From Arachis hypogaea (taxonomy: Eukaryota; Streptophyta; Magnoliopsida; Fabales; Fabaceae), in NCBI RefSeq assembly GCF_003086295.3, contig NC_092048.1:104603276-104667275 (forward strand): a stretch of 64,000 nucleotides of DNA, written 5' to 3'. The position numbers and the translations under genes are program-made. The notes beneath the pieces were generated by a model, which saw only the letters and a list, made by a program, of their open reading frames with translations, did not search any database and was not told where the DNA came from. This document shows, piece after piece, positions 22,819 to 32,960 of this stretch (the first letter of the stretch is position 1; each line of letters starts with the position of its first letter).

Positions 22819-24168
22819 CTACTTGGTGACCTCCTTCTGTACCACTTCCTTCATGGCTGGATTTAGCCGCCTCTGTGGTTGAACCACTGGCTTAGCATCA
22901 TTCTCCAATAGGATTTTGTGCATGCATCTAGCTGGGCTTATGCCCTTAAGGTCATTTATGGACCACCCAAGAGCTGTCGTGTGTGTCCTTAGCACTTGAA
23001 TTAGTGCTTCCTCTTCCAGTGGATTTAAAGCAGAGCTTATGATCACTGAAAAAGTGTCACCTTCTCCCAGAAATGCATATTTCAGGGATGGTGGTAATGG
23101 CTTGAGCTTAGGTTTAGGAGGTGTTTCCTCTTCCTGAGGAATTTTCAGAAGTTCTTTTAATTCTTCTGAATCCTCCAAATCAGGCTGAACATCTTTAAAG
23201 ATGTCTTCCAGCTCTGATTCGAGACTCTCAGCCATGTTGATCTCCTCTACCAAAGAGTCAATAAGATCAACTTTCATGCAGTCTTTGGGTGTGTCTGGAT
23301 GCTACATGGCTTTGACAGCATTTAACTTGAGCTCATCCTCATTGACCCTCAGGGTTACTTCCCCCTTTTGGACATCAATGAGAGTTCGTCCAGTTGCTAG
23401 GAAAGGTCTTCCTAGAATGAGAGTAGCACTCTTGTGCTCTTCCATATCCAGCACCACAAAGTTAGTGGGAAAGGCGAATGGCCCAACCCTGACAATCATA
23501 TCTTCAATCACGCCTGATGGGTATTTAATGGAGCCATCAGCAAGTTGGAGACATATCCGGGTTGGTTTGACTTCTTCAGTTAAACCAAGCTTTCTGATAG
23601 TGGATGCAGGTATTAGGTTGATGCTTGCCCCAAGATTACATAAAGCTGTCTTGGTGCAATTACCTTCTAATATGCATGGTATCAGAAAGCTCCCAGGGTC
23701 TTTAAGCTTTTCAGGAAAGCTTTTCAGAATGACTGCACTGCATTCTTCAGTGAGGAGAACTCTTTCAGTTTCTCTCCAATCCTTCTTATGACTCAAGATC
23801 TCTTTCATGAACTTGGCATAAGAAGGTATTTGCTCAAGTGCCTCTGCAAACGGAATCTTTATTTCAAGAGTTCTGAGATAATTTGCAAAGCGAGCAAATT
23901 GCTTATCCTGCTCCTCTTGGCGGAGTTTTTGAGGAAAAGGTATCTTGGCTTTATATTCCTCAACCTTAGTTGCTGTAGGTTTATTTCCTACAGAGGTGGT
24001 TGGAGAAGCCTTTTTAGAGGGGTTGTTATCAGCACTTGTGTGTGTCTGATCCCTCACTGGCATTTGAATGCCAGGGTTAGAAGCTAGAGTGGCGTTGGAC
24101 GCCAACTCCTCACCTGTTCCTGGCGTCTGAACGCCAGAACTGTGCTTCTTTTGGGCGTTCAACGCCAA
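22819..24168 (-). pseudogene. Element 2 pol: protease and connection to reverse transcriptase
   Basis: Two open pieces, 24168-23302 and 23277-22819, are separated by a stop. The aspartic protease region reads ALCNLGASINLIPASTIRKL and later ATLILGRPFLATGRTLIDV. The active site is normally DLGAS, so Asn replaces the catalytic Asp here. Upstream is a proline/threonine-rich linker that holds the hairpin units. The second piece is acidic (SLESELEDIFKDVQPDLEDS) and leads into the reverse transcriptase. Confidence 0.85.
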
Positions 24169-24262
24169 TTTCTTGCTTGTTTCTGGCGTTGAACACTAGG
24201 ACTGAGCATGGTTTGGGCGTTCAACGCTAGCTTTCCACCCAATTTCTGGCGTTTGATTGCCA
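24063..24262. repeat. Hairpin units inside the gag-protease coding linker
   Basis: About seven GGCGTT-AACGCC palindromes lie within the coding linker, for example GGCATTTGAATGCC, GGCGTTGGACGCC, GGCGTCTGAACGCC and GGGCGTTCAACGCC. They are spaced about 28-32 bp apart, as in the non-coding array at 19716-20022. Translated, they give a degenerate Asn/Ala-rich repeat (ELASNATLASN). Confidence 0.85.
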
Positions 24263-25269
24263 GAATTATTCCTCTCCGTGCTCTTACTGTCCTCAGATGG
24301 ATTTTGGGTAGTTTGCTCATTTCTTGGCTTTCTGCTACCTTGAGGTGGGGCATCTAATATTTTCCCACTTCTCAATTGAACTGCTTGGCACTCTTCTGTT
24401 ATTTGTTTTGACAGCTGCTGCTTTGTTTGCTTTAATTGTACTTCCATATTTATATTAGCCATTCTTGTCTCTTGTAGTCTCTCCTTGAATTCGGCTAACT
24501 GTTTTGTTAGAAAATCCAATTGCTGATTGAACTCAGTAGCTTATTCTGCAGGACTGAGTTCAGCAGTTACTGTTCTAGCCTCTTCTTTCATGGAAGGTTC
24601 ACTACTTAGGCACAGATGCTGATTTCTGGCAACTGTATCAATGAGCTCTTGAGCTTCTTCAATTGTCTTTCTCATGTGGATAGATCCACCAGCTGAGTAA
24701 TCTAGAGAGATCTGAGCTCTTTCTGTAAATCCATAATAGAAGATGTCTAGCTGAACCCACTCTGAAAACATTTCAGAGGGGTATTTTCTTAGCATCTCTC
24801 TGTATCTCTCCCAGGCATCATAAAGAGATTCATTATCTTCTTGTTTAAAGCCTTGGATGTCCAGCCTTAGCTGTGTCATCCATTTTGGAGGAAAGTATTG
24901 ATTCAGGAATTTTTCTGACAACTGTTTTCATGTCCTTATGCTAGCCTTAGGTTGGTTATTTAACCACCTCTTAGCTTGATCTTTTATAGCAAATGGAAAC
25001 AGTAATAATCTATAGACATCCTGATCTACTTCTTTATCATGTACTGTGTCAGCAATTTGTAAAAACTATGCCAGAAACTCTGTAGGTTCTTCCTGTGGAA
25101 GACCGGAATACTGGCAACTTTGCTGCACCATGATAATGAGCTGAGGATTCAACTCAAAGCTACTGACTCCGATGGAGGGTATACAGATACTACTCCCATA
25201 TGAAGCAGTAGTGGGGTTAGCATATGACCACAAAGTCCTTCTGGACTGTTCATTTCCACTTAGATCCAT
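24196..25269 (-). pseudogene. Element 2 gag
   Basis: Starts MDLSGNEQSRRTLWSYANP at 25269. After a stop at about 25066 it continues in the retrotransposon gag core: RWLNNQPKASI, FLNQYFPPKWMTQLRLDIQG, then LYDAWERYREMLRKYP. An internal stop at 24541 is followed by a coiled-coil-like stretch (LTKQLAEFKERLQETRM, MEVQLKQTKQQLSKQI). Gag packages the element RNA; the block order matches Athila-type gag without a visible zinc knuckle. Three or more stops. Confidence 0.85.
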
Positions 25270-26268
25270 GATGGAGAAAGGGAGATGATGTGGCTTTATT
25301 TTATTTATTTTATTATATTAAAAAAATTCGAAATAATAAAATAAAATAAAATAAAAACTATAATAAAAAAAATTTGAAAATATTTTATGAGGATTTTTGA
25401 AAAAATGAAGAGAGAGAATAAGTGGTTAGGAGGTTTTGAAAAAGATATGATTTTTTTTTAAAAACTTGACAACTAAGATATGATAAGATAAAATTTTTGA
25501 AATTGAAATCTGAATTTTTATGAAGAATTTCGAAATATTAGCTTAAAAATAGTTAGAAAAGATATTTTTTTGAATTTAATAAGAAAAGAGAAAAACAATA
25601 AAATAGCACAAGATTTAAAATTTTTTAGATCTAATGCTCCTTATTTTCGAAAATTTTGGAGGAAAAACACCAAGGAACACCAAACTTAAAAATTTTAAGA
25701 TCAAGACACAAGGAAAACTCAAGAACACTTTGAAGAATCACAAGAACCACAAGAACATGAAGGTAGAACACCAAACTTAAAATTTTTAGCAAACCAAACT
25801 AAAATTTTCGAAAATTATAGAAAGATTAACAAGAAAACACCAAACTTAAAGTTTGACACAAGATTTAATCAAAGAAAAATTATTTTTGAAAAAAAAAGAT
25901 TTTAACAAGAAGATACCCAATTACCAAGAACATAGACCAATGCTCTAGCCAATTGGGCAGTAAATGTAACACTTGTTTTGAAGAAGTATTTTTAATAACT
26001 AAGAAAAATTATTATTTTATTTTTTTTTTTAAAAAAGAAAATAAAAATATGTAATTGACACCAAACTTAAATATGAAACTAAACTCAAACAGAAAAAAAC
26101 TCAATTATCAGTTTATAAAATTTTTGAAAAATTTAAAAAAAAAAGAAAATAAGGATTTTAAAAAGAAATTTTCAGCCAAAAACAATAATAGAAGACTCTA
26201 AACCAAAAAGAAAAATTTTTCCTAATCTAAGCAACAAAATAAACCGTTAGTTGTCCAAACTCGAACAA
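25270..26268. other. 5' leader of element 2
   Basis: Very A-rich on the + strand, with recurring ACACCAAACTTAAA units (for example near 25680, 25770, 25840 and 26060). It lies between primer site and gag start. No frame supported. Confidence 0.6.
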
Positions 26269-26286
26269 TCCCCGGCAACGGCGCCA
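26269..26286 (-). other. Primer binding site of element 2 (tRNA-Asp)
   Basis: On the + strand TCCCCGGCAACGGCGCCA, identical to the 3' end of plant tRNA-Asp. It lies 6 bp from the LTR edge at 26293. Same primer as elements A and 1 although the LTRs are unrelated. Confidence 0.93.
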
Positions 26287-26292
26287 AAAACT

Positions 26293-27849
26293 TGGTGCAC
26301 GAATTGTAAATCACACTTTTCACAACTCGTACCACTAACCAGCAAGTGCACTGGGTCATCCAAGTAATACCTTACGTGAGTAAGGGTCGATCCCACGGAG
26401 ATTGTTGGTTTGAAGCAAGCTATGGTTATCTTGCAACTCTTAGTCAGGATATTAATTTGTGGTTATTAGTTGACTTGCAAATGAACAAGAGAGCATGAAT
26501 TAAAGGTTACTTGTTATGCAGTAATGGAGAATATGTTGGGGTTTTGGAGATGCTTTGTCTTCTGAATTTCAACTTTTCTCTTGTATTCCTCTTCCCTCAT
26601 GCATGAAAAAGTGCAAAGTTCCTTTCATGGCAATCTGTGTGTTGGTGGATCATCGTTGTCAATGGCTACCATCTGTCCTCTCAGTGAAAAGGGTCCACGT
26701 GCGCTGTCACTACACGGCTAATCATCTGTCGGTTCCCACTCATGCTAGAATAGGATCCATTGATCCTTTTGCGTCTGTCACTACGCCCAACACTCGCGAG
26801 TTTGAAGCTCGTCACAGCCATCCAATCCCAGAATCCTACTCGGAATACCATAGACAAGGTTTAGACTTTCCAGATTCTCATGAATGCCGCCATCAATCTA
26901 GCTTATACCACAAAGATTCTGATTAAGGAATCTAAGAGATAATCATTCAATCTGATGTAGAACGGAGGTGGTTGTCAGACACACGTTCATGGATTGAGGA
27001 AGGTGATGAGTGTCACGGATCATCACCTTCTCTATAATTAAGCGCGAATGAATATCTTAGATAGGAACACGCATGTTTGAATGGAAATCAGAAATAGTTG
27101 CATTAATTCATCGAAACACAGCAGAGCTCCTCACCCCCCCCCAACAATGGAGTTTAGAGACTCATGCCGTCAGAGATTACAAAGTTCATATCTAAAATGT
27201 CATGAGATGCAAAATAAATTTCTAAAAGTTGTTTAAATACTAAACTAGTAACCTAGGTTTACAGAAAATGAGTAAACTATGATAGATAGTGCAGAAATCC
27301 ACTTCTGGGGCCCATTTGGTGTGTGCTGGGGCTGAGACTTAAGCTTCTCACGTGCCTGGGCTGTTTTGGGTGTTCAACGCCAGGTTGTAACCTGTTTCTG
27401 GCATTGAACTTCAACTTGTAACCTGTTTCTGGCACTGGACGCCAGACTGCAACATGGAACTGGCGTTGAACGCCAGTTTACGTCGTCTATCCTTGAGCAA
27501 AGTATGGACTATTATATATTGCTGGAAAGCCCTGGATGTCTACTTTCCAACGCAATTGGAAGCGCGCCAATTGGACTCCTGTAGCTTCTGAAAATCCATT
27601 CCTGTAGCCTGCCAATTGGACTCCAACAGCATCAGCAGTCCTTTTTCAGCCTGAATCAGATTTTTGCTCAGCTCCCTCAATTTCAGCCAGAAAATACCTG
27701 AAATTACATAAAAACACACAAACTCATAATAAAATCCAGAAATATGAATTTTGCCTAAAAAATAATGAAAATATACTAAAAACTAACCAAATAATACTAA
27801 AAACTATATGAAATTAACCCCAAAAAGCGTATAAAATATCCGCTCATCA
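26293..27849 (-). repeat. 5' LTR of element 2
   Basis: This 1557-bp LTR starts TGGTGCACGAATTG and ends CGCTCATCA. It is nearly identical by eye to 15440-16932 except for the 61-bp segment (27230-27290) it retains. Hairpin units lie at about 27366-27480. It is followed by ATGGG at 27850-27854. Confidence 0.92.
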
Positions 27850-28570
27850 ATGGGTCATCCAACAAAGCCAGCAGTGGGACTGGTGTCATCTTAGAAAGTG
27901 ACCAAGGAACTCGAATAGAACTTTCGCTAAGATTCGAGTTCCCTGCCTCTAATAATCAAGTAGAGTATGAAGCCTTACTTGCTGGCTTGAAACTAGCTAA
28001 AGAAGTGGGGGCTGAAAGGTTGATAGTGTTCAGTGATTCTCAAGTAATCACTTCGTAGGTTAACGGCATCTATCAAGCCAAAGATCCCACTATGAAAAAG
28101 TAATTGGATGAAGCCCGATATCAGTTGGCACACTTCACAGAAGGAGATGTCTGACATATAGCCCGATAATCAAACGTCCAAGTTGACACCCTCTCCAAAC
28201 TAACAGCACCAAGCCAGGGGGCAACAATAGAAACCTTATTCAGAAAACTCTATAAGCACCATCAATATCAAAAGGGGAAGACAATTCGGAGGTAATTACC
28301 ATATCAAATCAAAATTTAGGATGGATGACCCCCATAGTCAACTCCCTTAAATTCGATATCCTCCCCAATGATGAAAAAGAGGCCAGAAAACTCGTAAAAG
28401 AGGCGCAAAATACACATTGGTACACAATGTCCTATACAAAAGAGGGATCTCAACACCCCTCTTGAAGTACGCTTCGACTCCCCACACACAGGAAATCCTG
28501 GAAGACGTACACAATGGTATATGTGGCAATCACCTAGTGGGATCATCCAGAATGGCTAAGCACTTCGTTT
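27850..28570 (+). pseudogene. Tat-type pol fragment: archaeal-type RNase H and integrase zinc finger
   Basis: Direct continuation of the reading frame at 2262-2674. After ATGGG it reads SSNKASSGTGVILES, then VEYEALLAGLKLAKE and FSDSQVI, giving the Asp, Glu and Asp of the second RNase H. Several stops follow. A second block (28320-28570) reads VLYKRG, then EILEDVHNGICGNHL, the His-Cys zinc-binding region of integrase. The catalytic core is absent. Similarity ends abruptly near 28560. Confidence 0.85.
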
Positions 28571-29250
28571 TTAAGAAAGGAAAGAAAGGAGCGCAAAAAC
28601 TTTCTTAAAGAAGTAATTCTTAAAATCATGAAAAGACTCATCAAAGATGGCAAAAACTTTCTTAACATGGACGGCACGAAAGAAAAACCAGGATGCCTTA
28701 CCTTTCATCGTCCCGGGTTTGATCAAAACAAACAAATGAAAGAAGACCTTCGTGGAAGGTCGGACTCCCAACTCTCGACATAGAAGCTGAAAAATTTTTA
28801 AGAAAGCCCAAGAGTTCAGGTGAAGTTGGGAAGGGGCAACATTGCAAGCGCAAAGAACATTTATCTCAAAATCAGTGAAAGGGATTGAAACACCTAATTT
28901 GGTAAAAAAAACAATCGTAGGCATAGAAGAAAGGCCGGTCCGACTTGTCTAAAAGAGGAAAGCAAATCCTCTCTTCGGGATTGGGTACTACTAACTCATA
29001 GTTCCTCCCATCTTCTCTGTTCTCACAGATCTTATGATGCCTATGGAAGGTATCGCAATATTCCTTATCAACTACGGGAACATAGGAAAGAATAGTGGTA
29101 TCTACCCAATTTAGGAGGTTAGCGAGAACTTTGGTCTACATGAACTACAGCATGCGACATATAAGCTATACCTACAGATGCAAAATAAAGAAGTCGTTAC
29201 TCCAACAACTCAGACGTCGTCCAAAAGAGGTCGGTCAAAAGCAAGTAAAA
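28571..29250 (-). pseudogene. Tat-type gag-like protein remnant, opposite strand
   Basis: The minus strand reads pieces in two frames: KEYCDTFHRHHKICENREDG and NYELVVPNPEERICFPLLD, then SQLHLNSWAFLKIFQLLCRE, LGVRPSTKVFFHLFVL and FDESFHDFKNYFFK. This block order is that of the 'putative gypsy-type transposon' domain carried by Tat-like elements. The open piece is 28924-28571. It lies head-on against the + strand integrase fragment ending near 28560, so the two are not parts of one collinear element. Confidence 0.7.
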
Positions 29251-30600
29251 ACCAACAAAAGCCATTTTTAATATATTTCCACAAAAAGCGCCAAAACGGC
29301 GTCCTTCCTATGCTATCAGTAACAACATAGCAGCAACACCATTGGTGGCATTATGACAGCAAACAAACAATTGCAGTATAGTTTCACAAAAACTCAGAAA
29401 AGTCCCAAATAACCAACGGTGATTCAATCAACAAAAAGCTGTTGTGACGCAGTCAACAAAAATGGTTACAAAAAATCCTTCAGAGTAAACGACGATAATC
29501 AACAAAAGTCCCAAAGAAAACAAGTAAGACTACCACCAAAATCCAAGAAGCACATTGCTAGCATCTCTATTCATTCAAAACAGCCACACCACAAATAAAA
29601 CGTAAAACTACTGATAACATAAACAGAAGCACTAACCTTGATGAAAATTCAAAGAAGAAGGGGCACGTCAACACCGCAAGTCACGAACATTCCTCTCCAC
29701 AAAGCAAAATCTTTAAAAGATCCAAGATGAAGAAATCTTGGAATCAAGAACGACTAGAAGGCAAGAACAGAAGAAGAAAGGTTTTTGCGAAGAGAGAAGA
29801 AAATGAAAAGCTTTCAACAGTTTGAAAAAGGGAAGAAGAGCCAAAAACGCTTTTATAAGGAACAAAGGGGCATAATGACTCTTAACTCCTCTTTAAAACG
29901 TGCACGAATTTCAAGAAAAACTGCCGTGCAACATTTGCCCCTCACTTGAAGAGGAAAACGTTCAAATTTTCAAAACACGTCAAGTACCTGGCCTCTGGAA
30001 AGGCGAGGTACCTGATGTCCAAGAAGAAGCCACATAATGTTCGAGCCCGACTTAGTATAAAGCTCGGACTCCAGCAAGGGCACTATTCTTACCCTGACCC
30101 AATAAATTAAAGCCATGTCCAATAAGGATTGTCAGCCCAATCCAGGAAAAGATCTCCTCCCTCACCCAACCTCTTTAAAGAGGTCGAATACTGCAAAGGA
30201 GCCCAACTCTAACTGTCCAAACAGGTAATTGCCTTTCAGAAATCTCTCCTACAATCTCTATCTCCTCTAAAAGATAGATGCCAGCAAACTCCCAAGATAA
30301 AGTGAATAGTTATCCATCAATAAAGATGGAATTACTCCAAACAAAGGTGGTTATCGACTCTACTAAAAATCTGCCTAAAACTCTTGCTAACTTAAGGATC
30401 GAAGTCTCTTACAGGTACCACCCTCACCTCCTCACAAGAAACTCAGACAGGCGGCATCTCGACATCAACAAGTCGGACGCTGCCATACAAAGAGATATGA
30501 ACCTCATGTCTAGGCCCAAATCAACGTTTCAGATAACGCTTGGAACAAATTTCTTATTTTATATTTTGCTAACCCTATTTTTCTTCAATTACGATTGATT
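29251..30600. other. Probable leader and LTR remnant of a Tat-type element
   Basis: Non-coding, A-rich on the + strand to about 29850. It then has retroelement-like sequence with GTCGGACT/AGTCGGAC-type words and a segment (30410-30545) with CGGCATCTCGACATC and CATGTCTAGGCCCAAATC. No LTR boundary or target duplication could be fixed by eye. No host gene seen. Confidence 0.4.
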
Positions 30601-31711
30601 TTCGACAATAAACTAAAATGAAATATACAAGATGCGCAAAATAAAATATAATAAATAAAGCACAGGCGATTATACATAATTTAAGGGTAACAATATTCAA
30701 TTTGAATAAGAATAAGAATTTCATCGTTCCAACTTTCTACGGTCTCTTTCAAGTTTCAACCTCAAATGACGGTTTTATTTGCCACTTGGCATCTCAATGA
30801 TCCTCTCAGATTTTTTTTTCCCCTTTTGCTTTTTTCTGGGAAGTTCGGGACAAGGCTCAATCTGGCCGAAACAGAAAATAGAAACGGAAAAGATGCACAT
30901 TAATATGTTAAATTTGGCTTTCCCTTCGAGTGGTGCCAAAAATAAAAATGTTTCATCTTCTCTTTTATAAAAGAAAGTAAACAAAATGACTTCATCTTGT
31001 GGTAATCTGAAAACACTAAAAAAATGAGAAAACAACTGACAGAGTACAGTCTCTGAATATTATTACCAGCTGTAGATGTTCAAATTAACCTTTTTATGTC
31101 GGAATTGAATCCCTAAAACGTAGCGATGAATTGAATGGGCATGTAAATAATAACCATGGGTAGTTGTGAGTTTACCCTGATTAACGAAACGACCCCCAGC
31201 AAAAATTTCTGGTAAGAAATTAAAGTTGTTGGCAAGATTTGAATATTTGGTGAGTTTGTAGCTGAAGGCATTAAGTAGAGGCCGCAACACAAATAAATAC
31301 GGAGAAAACTGAAAAGATAAATTCCTCATCTCAAGTACTCTGGACGGAGGACATACGTACAACTTCACTGCTCACGGTAGATGTGCGTGTGAGCCTTTCA
31401 TTTCATCTATGATTCATTTACCAATTAACACAAAAATAGACCCTTCAAATTGCCAAAATCATGAATTTGCACAACTAAAATCAAAACATACATATTTTAG
31501 GGTGGACCGCACTACACTAGAACACAGATACAACCAAACTGAAGAGTGAAGACTAATAATACATACATTGATGTTGGACTAAGTGAAATTAATTAAAACA
31601 AAACTGCTTGCAAGTTGCAACATTTGTTTCCCGCCGATACAAAACTTGCCCGTTCTTCTTTGAAATGGCGATGCAAGTAAGGAAGAACAAGAATGGAATA
31701 AGAGTGAGTAG
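30601..31711. other. Intergenic region 3' of the AP2/ERF gene
   Basis: AT-rich, no repeat family recognised and no credible open frame. The part nearest 31711 should include the 3' untranslated region of the transcription factor gene. I cannot identify a polyadenylation site with confidence. Confidence 0.4.
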
Positions 31712-32674
31712 TCAGAGAGCCACAAGAGGATCGGAGACAAAGAAATCCGCAATCTCTTGGAAAGTGCCATCATAATCTATGTACCAAGGACTACTACTCT
31801 TGAAACCGAAATCCAAAAGAGTCTCGTCAATCGAGCTCAAAAACACACTTGAAAAATCATCGCTGAAAAGCTCCTCTGTTTGGAAATCAAAGAGTGAATC
31901 GTTCGGAATCGGAAACATTGACTCGCTCTGATACTCATATTCTTCACTGGTGGCGGTTGCGCATTCTGTTTCTTCCGAACAACACCGAAGAAGAACCGAA
32001 GTGGGAGACAACATGTTCTTCTCCTTCTTGTTGCTGATTGGAGTGCATTCTTCTTCGCTGGAATTGTTATCCTCCGCCAAGCACTGCGCCGGCGGAATGA
32101 TGAAGTTCGTGAGAGCGTCGGCGCCACGAAGCTGAATGGCAGCGTTGTCGTACACCATGGCGGCTTCCTCGGCGGTGTCGTAGGTTCCCAGCCACAACCT
32201 AACGCGGCGAGAAGGGTCTCTTATCTCAGCAGCCCACTTGCCCCATGGTCTCTGCCTCACTCCCCGGAACTTCTTCCCGGAGAAGGCCTTTGACTGACGC
32301 CGGCGGCTGGGCGGAGCTGCGATGGCAGCGGTAGACTTGGCCTTCTTCTTTCTCTTGTTGGAAGCGAGTGTAGCGCTGGCTTCTTGAGCGGAGGAGGCAA
32401 TGGTGATCTCGTTGACGAAGTTCTTGACTCGGCGGCGGGTGGAGGAGTGGGTAGGTGGTTCGTCGTCGCTGGACGAATCGGTGGCGTCGGCATCGGTGAC
32501 GCGTATTCGTATGAGTTTAGGATATGGATGCTTGGTTGGGTGTTGTTGTTCCATGAGGAGTTTGGTTCGGTTGAGGTGCTGAGTAGTGTGCTTCATAGAA
32601 GAAGAAGAAGAAGAAGAAGAAGAAGAAGAAGAAGAAGAAGAAGCAGAACAAGAAAAAGCAGTAGTTGCAGCCAT
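31712..32674 (-). CDS. Cytokinin response factor-type AP2/ERF transcription factor
   Basis: An intronless frame of 320 codons from the Met at 32674 to the TGA at 31714-31712. It has the CRF-specific N-terminal motif ([20 protein letters not shown]), followed by a basic stretch (RRRVKNF) and a Lys-rich probable nuclear signal (NKRKKKAK). One AP2 domain of about 58 residues runs [20 protein letters not shown] to ALTNFIIP, with [14 protein letters not shown] and [11 protein letters not shown] downstream SPTSVL motif, a predicted kinase site in group VI ERFs, precedes an acidic, Phe-rich C-terminus suited to activation. CRFs act in the nucleus in cytokinin responses and development; this role is family knowledge. 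The Met at 32674 follows a CAACAACAACAAACA leader typical of plant 5' UTRs. Alternatives are Met at 32596 (just after the poly-Ser run, before HTTQHLNRT) or 32554. Upstream codons to 32896 look like leader. No disruptions. Confidence 0.93.
   Translation of the reverse strand: MAATTAFSCSASSSSSSSSSSSSSSSMKHTTQHLNRTKLLMEQQHPTKHPYPKLIRIRVTDADATDSSSDDEPPTHSSTRRRVKNFVNEITIASSAQEASATLASNKRKKKAKSTAAIAAPPSRRRQSKAFSGKKFRGVRQRPWGKWAAEIRDPSRRVRLWLGTYDTAEEAAMVYDNAAIQLRGADALTNFIIPPAQCLAEDNNSSEEECTPISNKKEKNMLSPTSVLLRCCSEETECATATSEEYEYQSESMFPIPNDSLFDFQTEELFSDDFSSVFLSSIDETLLDFGFKSSSPWYIDYDGTFQEIADFFVSDPLVAL
32597..32644. repeat. GAA/TTC trinucleotide run encoding poly-Ser
   Basis: About 15-16 AGA repeats on the + strand encode a serine run on the minus strand, directly before the second possible start at 32596. 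Likely length-polymorphic. If translation starts at 32596 the run is 5' UTR instead. Confidence 0.9.
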
Positions 32675-32960
32675 GTATATGTTTGTTGTTGTTGTTGTAT
32701 GCAGTGTTGAGAGTGTAGAGGGGTGAGTAGTCTGGAAGAGTGAAATGGAAGAAGAGGAGAAAAGGTTATGTGTTTGTGAGCGAGTGTGAGTGTGAATGTG
32801 AGATAGATTCCTTGGAGAATGGAGAGAATAAAGAAAAGAAGATAATAAAGGAGAGGAAAGGGGGCCAAAGGAGAGGAGAAAGCTAAGAAAGAACACGTCG
32901 GAGAGAGATGCTTAAAAGGTGAGACTAATCAGTAATCACACTTCACACATACTTCCCATA
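32675..32960 (-). promoter_or_regulatory. 5' leader and proximal promoter of the AP2/ERF gene
   Basis: Read on the minus strand, 32896-32675 is a pyrimidine-rich (CTCTCC, TTCTTC, CACTCACACT) sequence ending in CAA repeats, as in many plant 5' UTRs. An ACGT-core (GACGTG) lies near 32893-32898. No canonical TATA box is evident in the first 60 bp upstream, so the transcription start is not defined. Confidence 0.5.

Larger units (their letters stand above)
15440..27849 (-). mobile_element. LTR retrotransposon element 2 (Athila-like, degraded autonomous type)
   Basis: Complete minus-strand element: 5' LTR 26293-27849, primer site 26269-26286, gag, protease, reverse transcriptase/RNase H, integrase, third frame, and 3' LTR 15440-16932. 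It is flanked by ATGGG (15435-15439 and 27850-27854). The left copy is also the right target duplication of element 1, so element 2 inserted exactly at the edge of element 1. Gene order follows Ty3/gypsy (integrase after RNase H), and the tRNA-Asp primer plus extra third frame fit the Athila branch. Each coding block has in-frame stops, so it is not functional now. Confidence 0.93.

Noticed and set aside
26269..26286. tRNA-Asp gene
   Set aside because: Only the 18-base 3' end is present; the rest of a tRNA is absent, and the position next to an LTR identifies a primer binding site. The same holds for 750-767 and 4164-4181.
32675..32896. Extended N-terminus of the AP2/ERF protein from the Met at 32896
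   Set aside because: The added 74 residues have a pyrimidine-rich leader composition, no domain, and lie upstream of a typical CAA-rich 5' UTR end.
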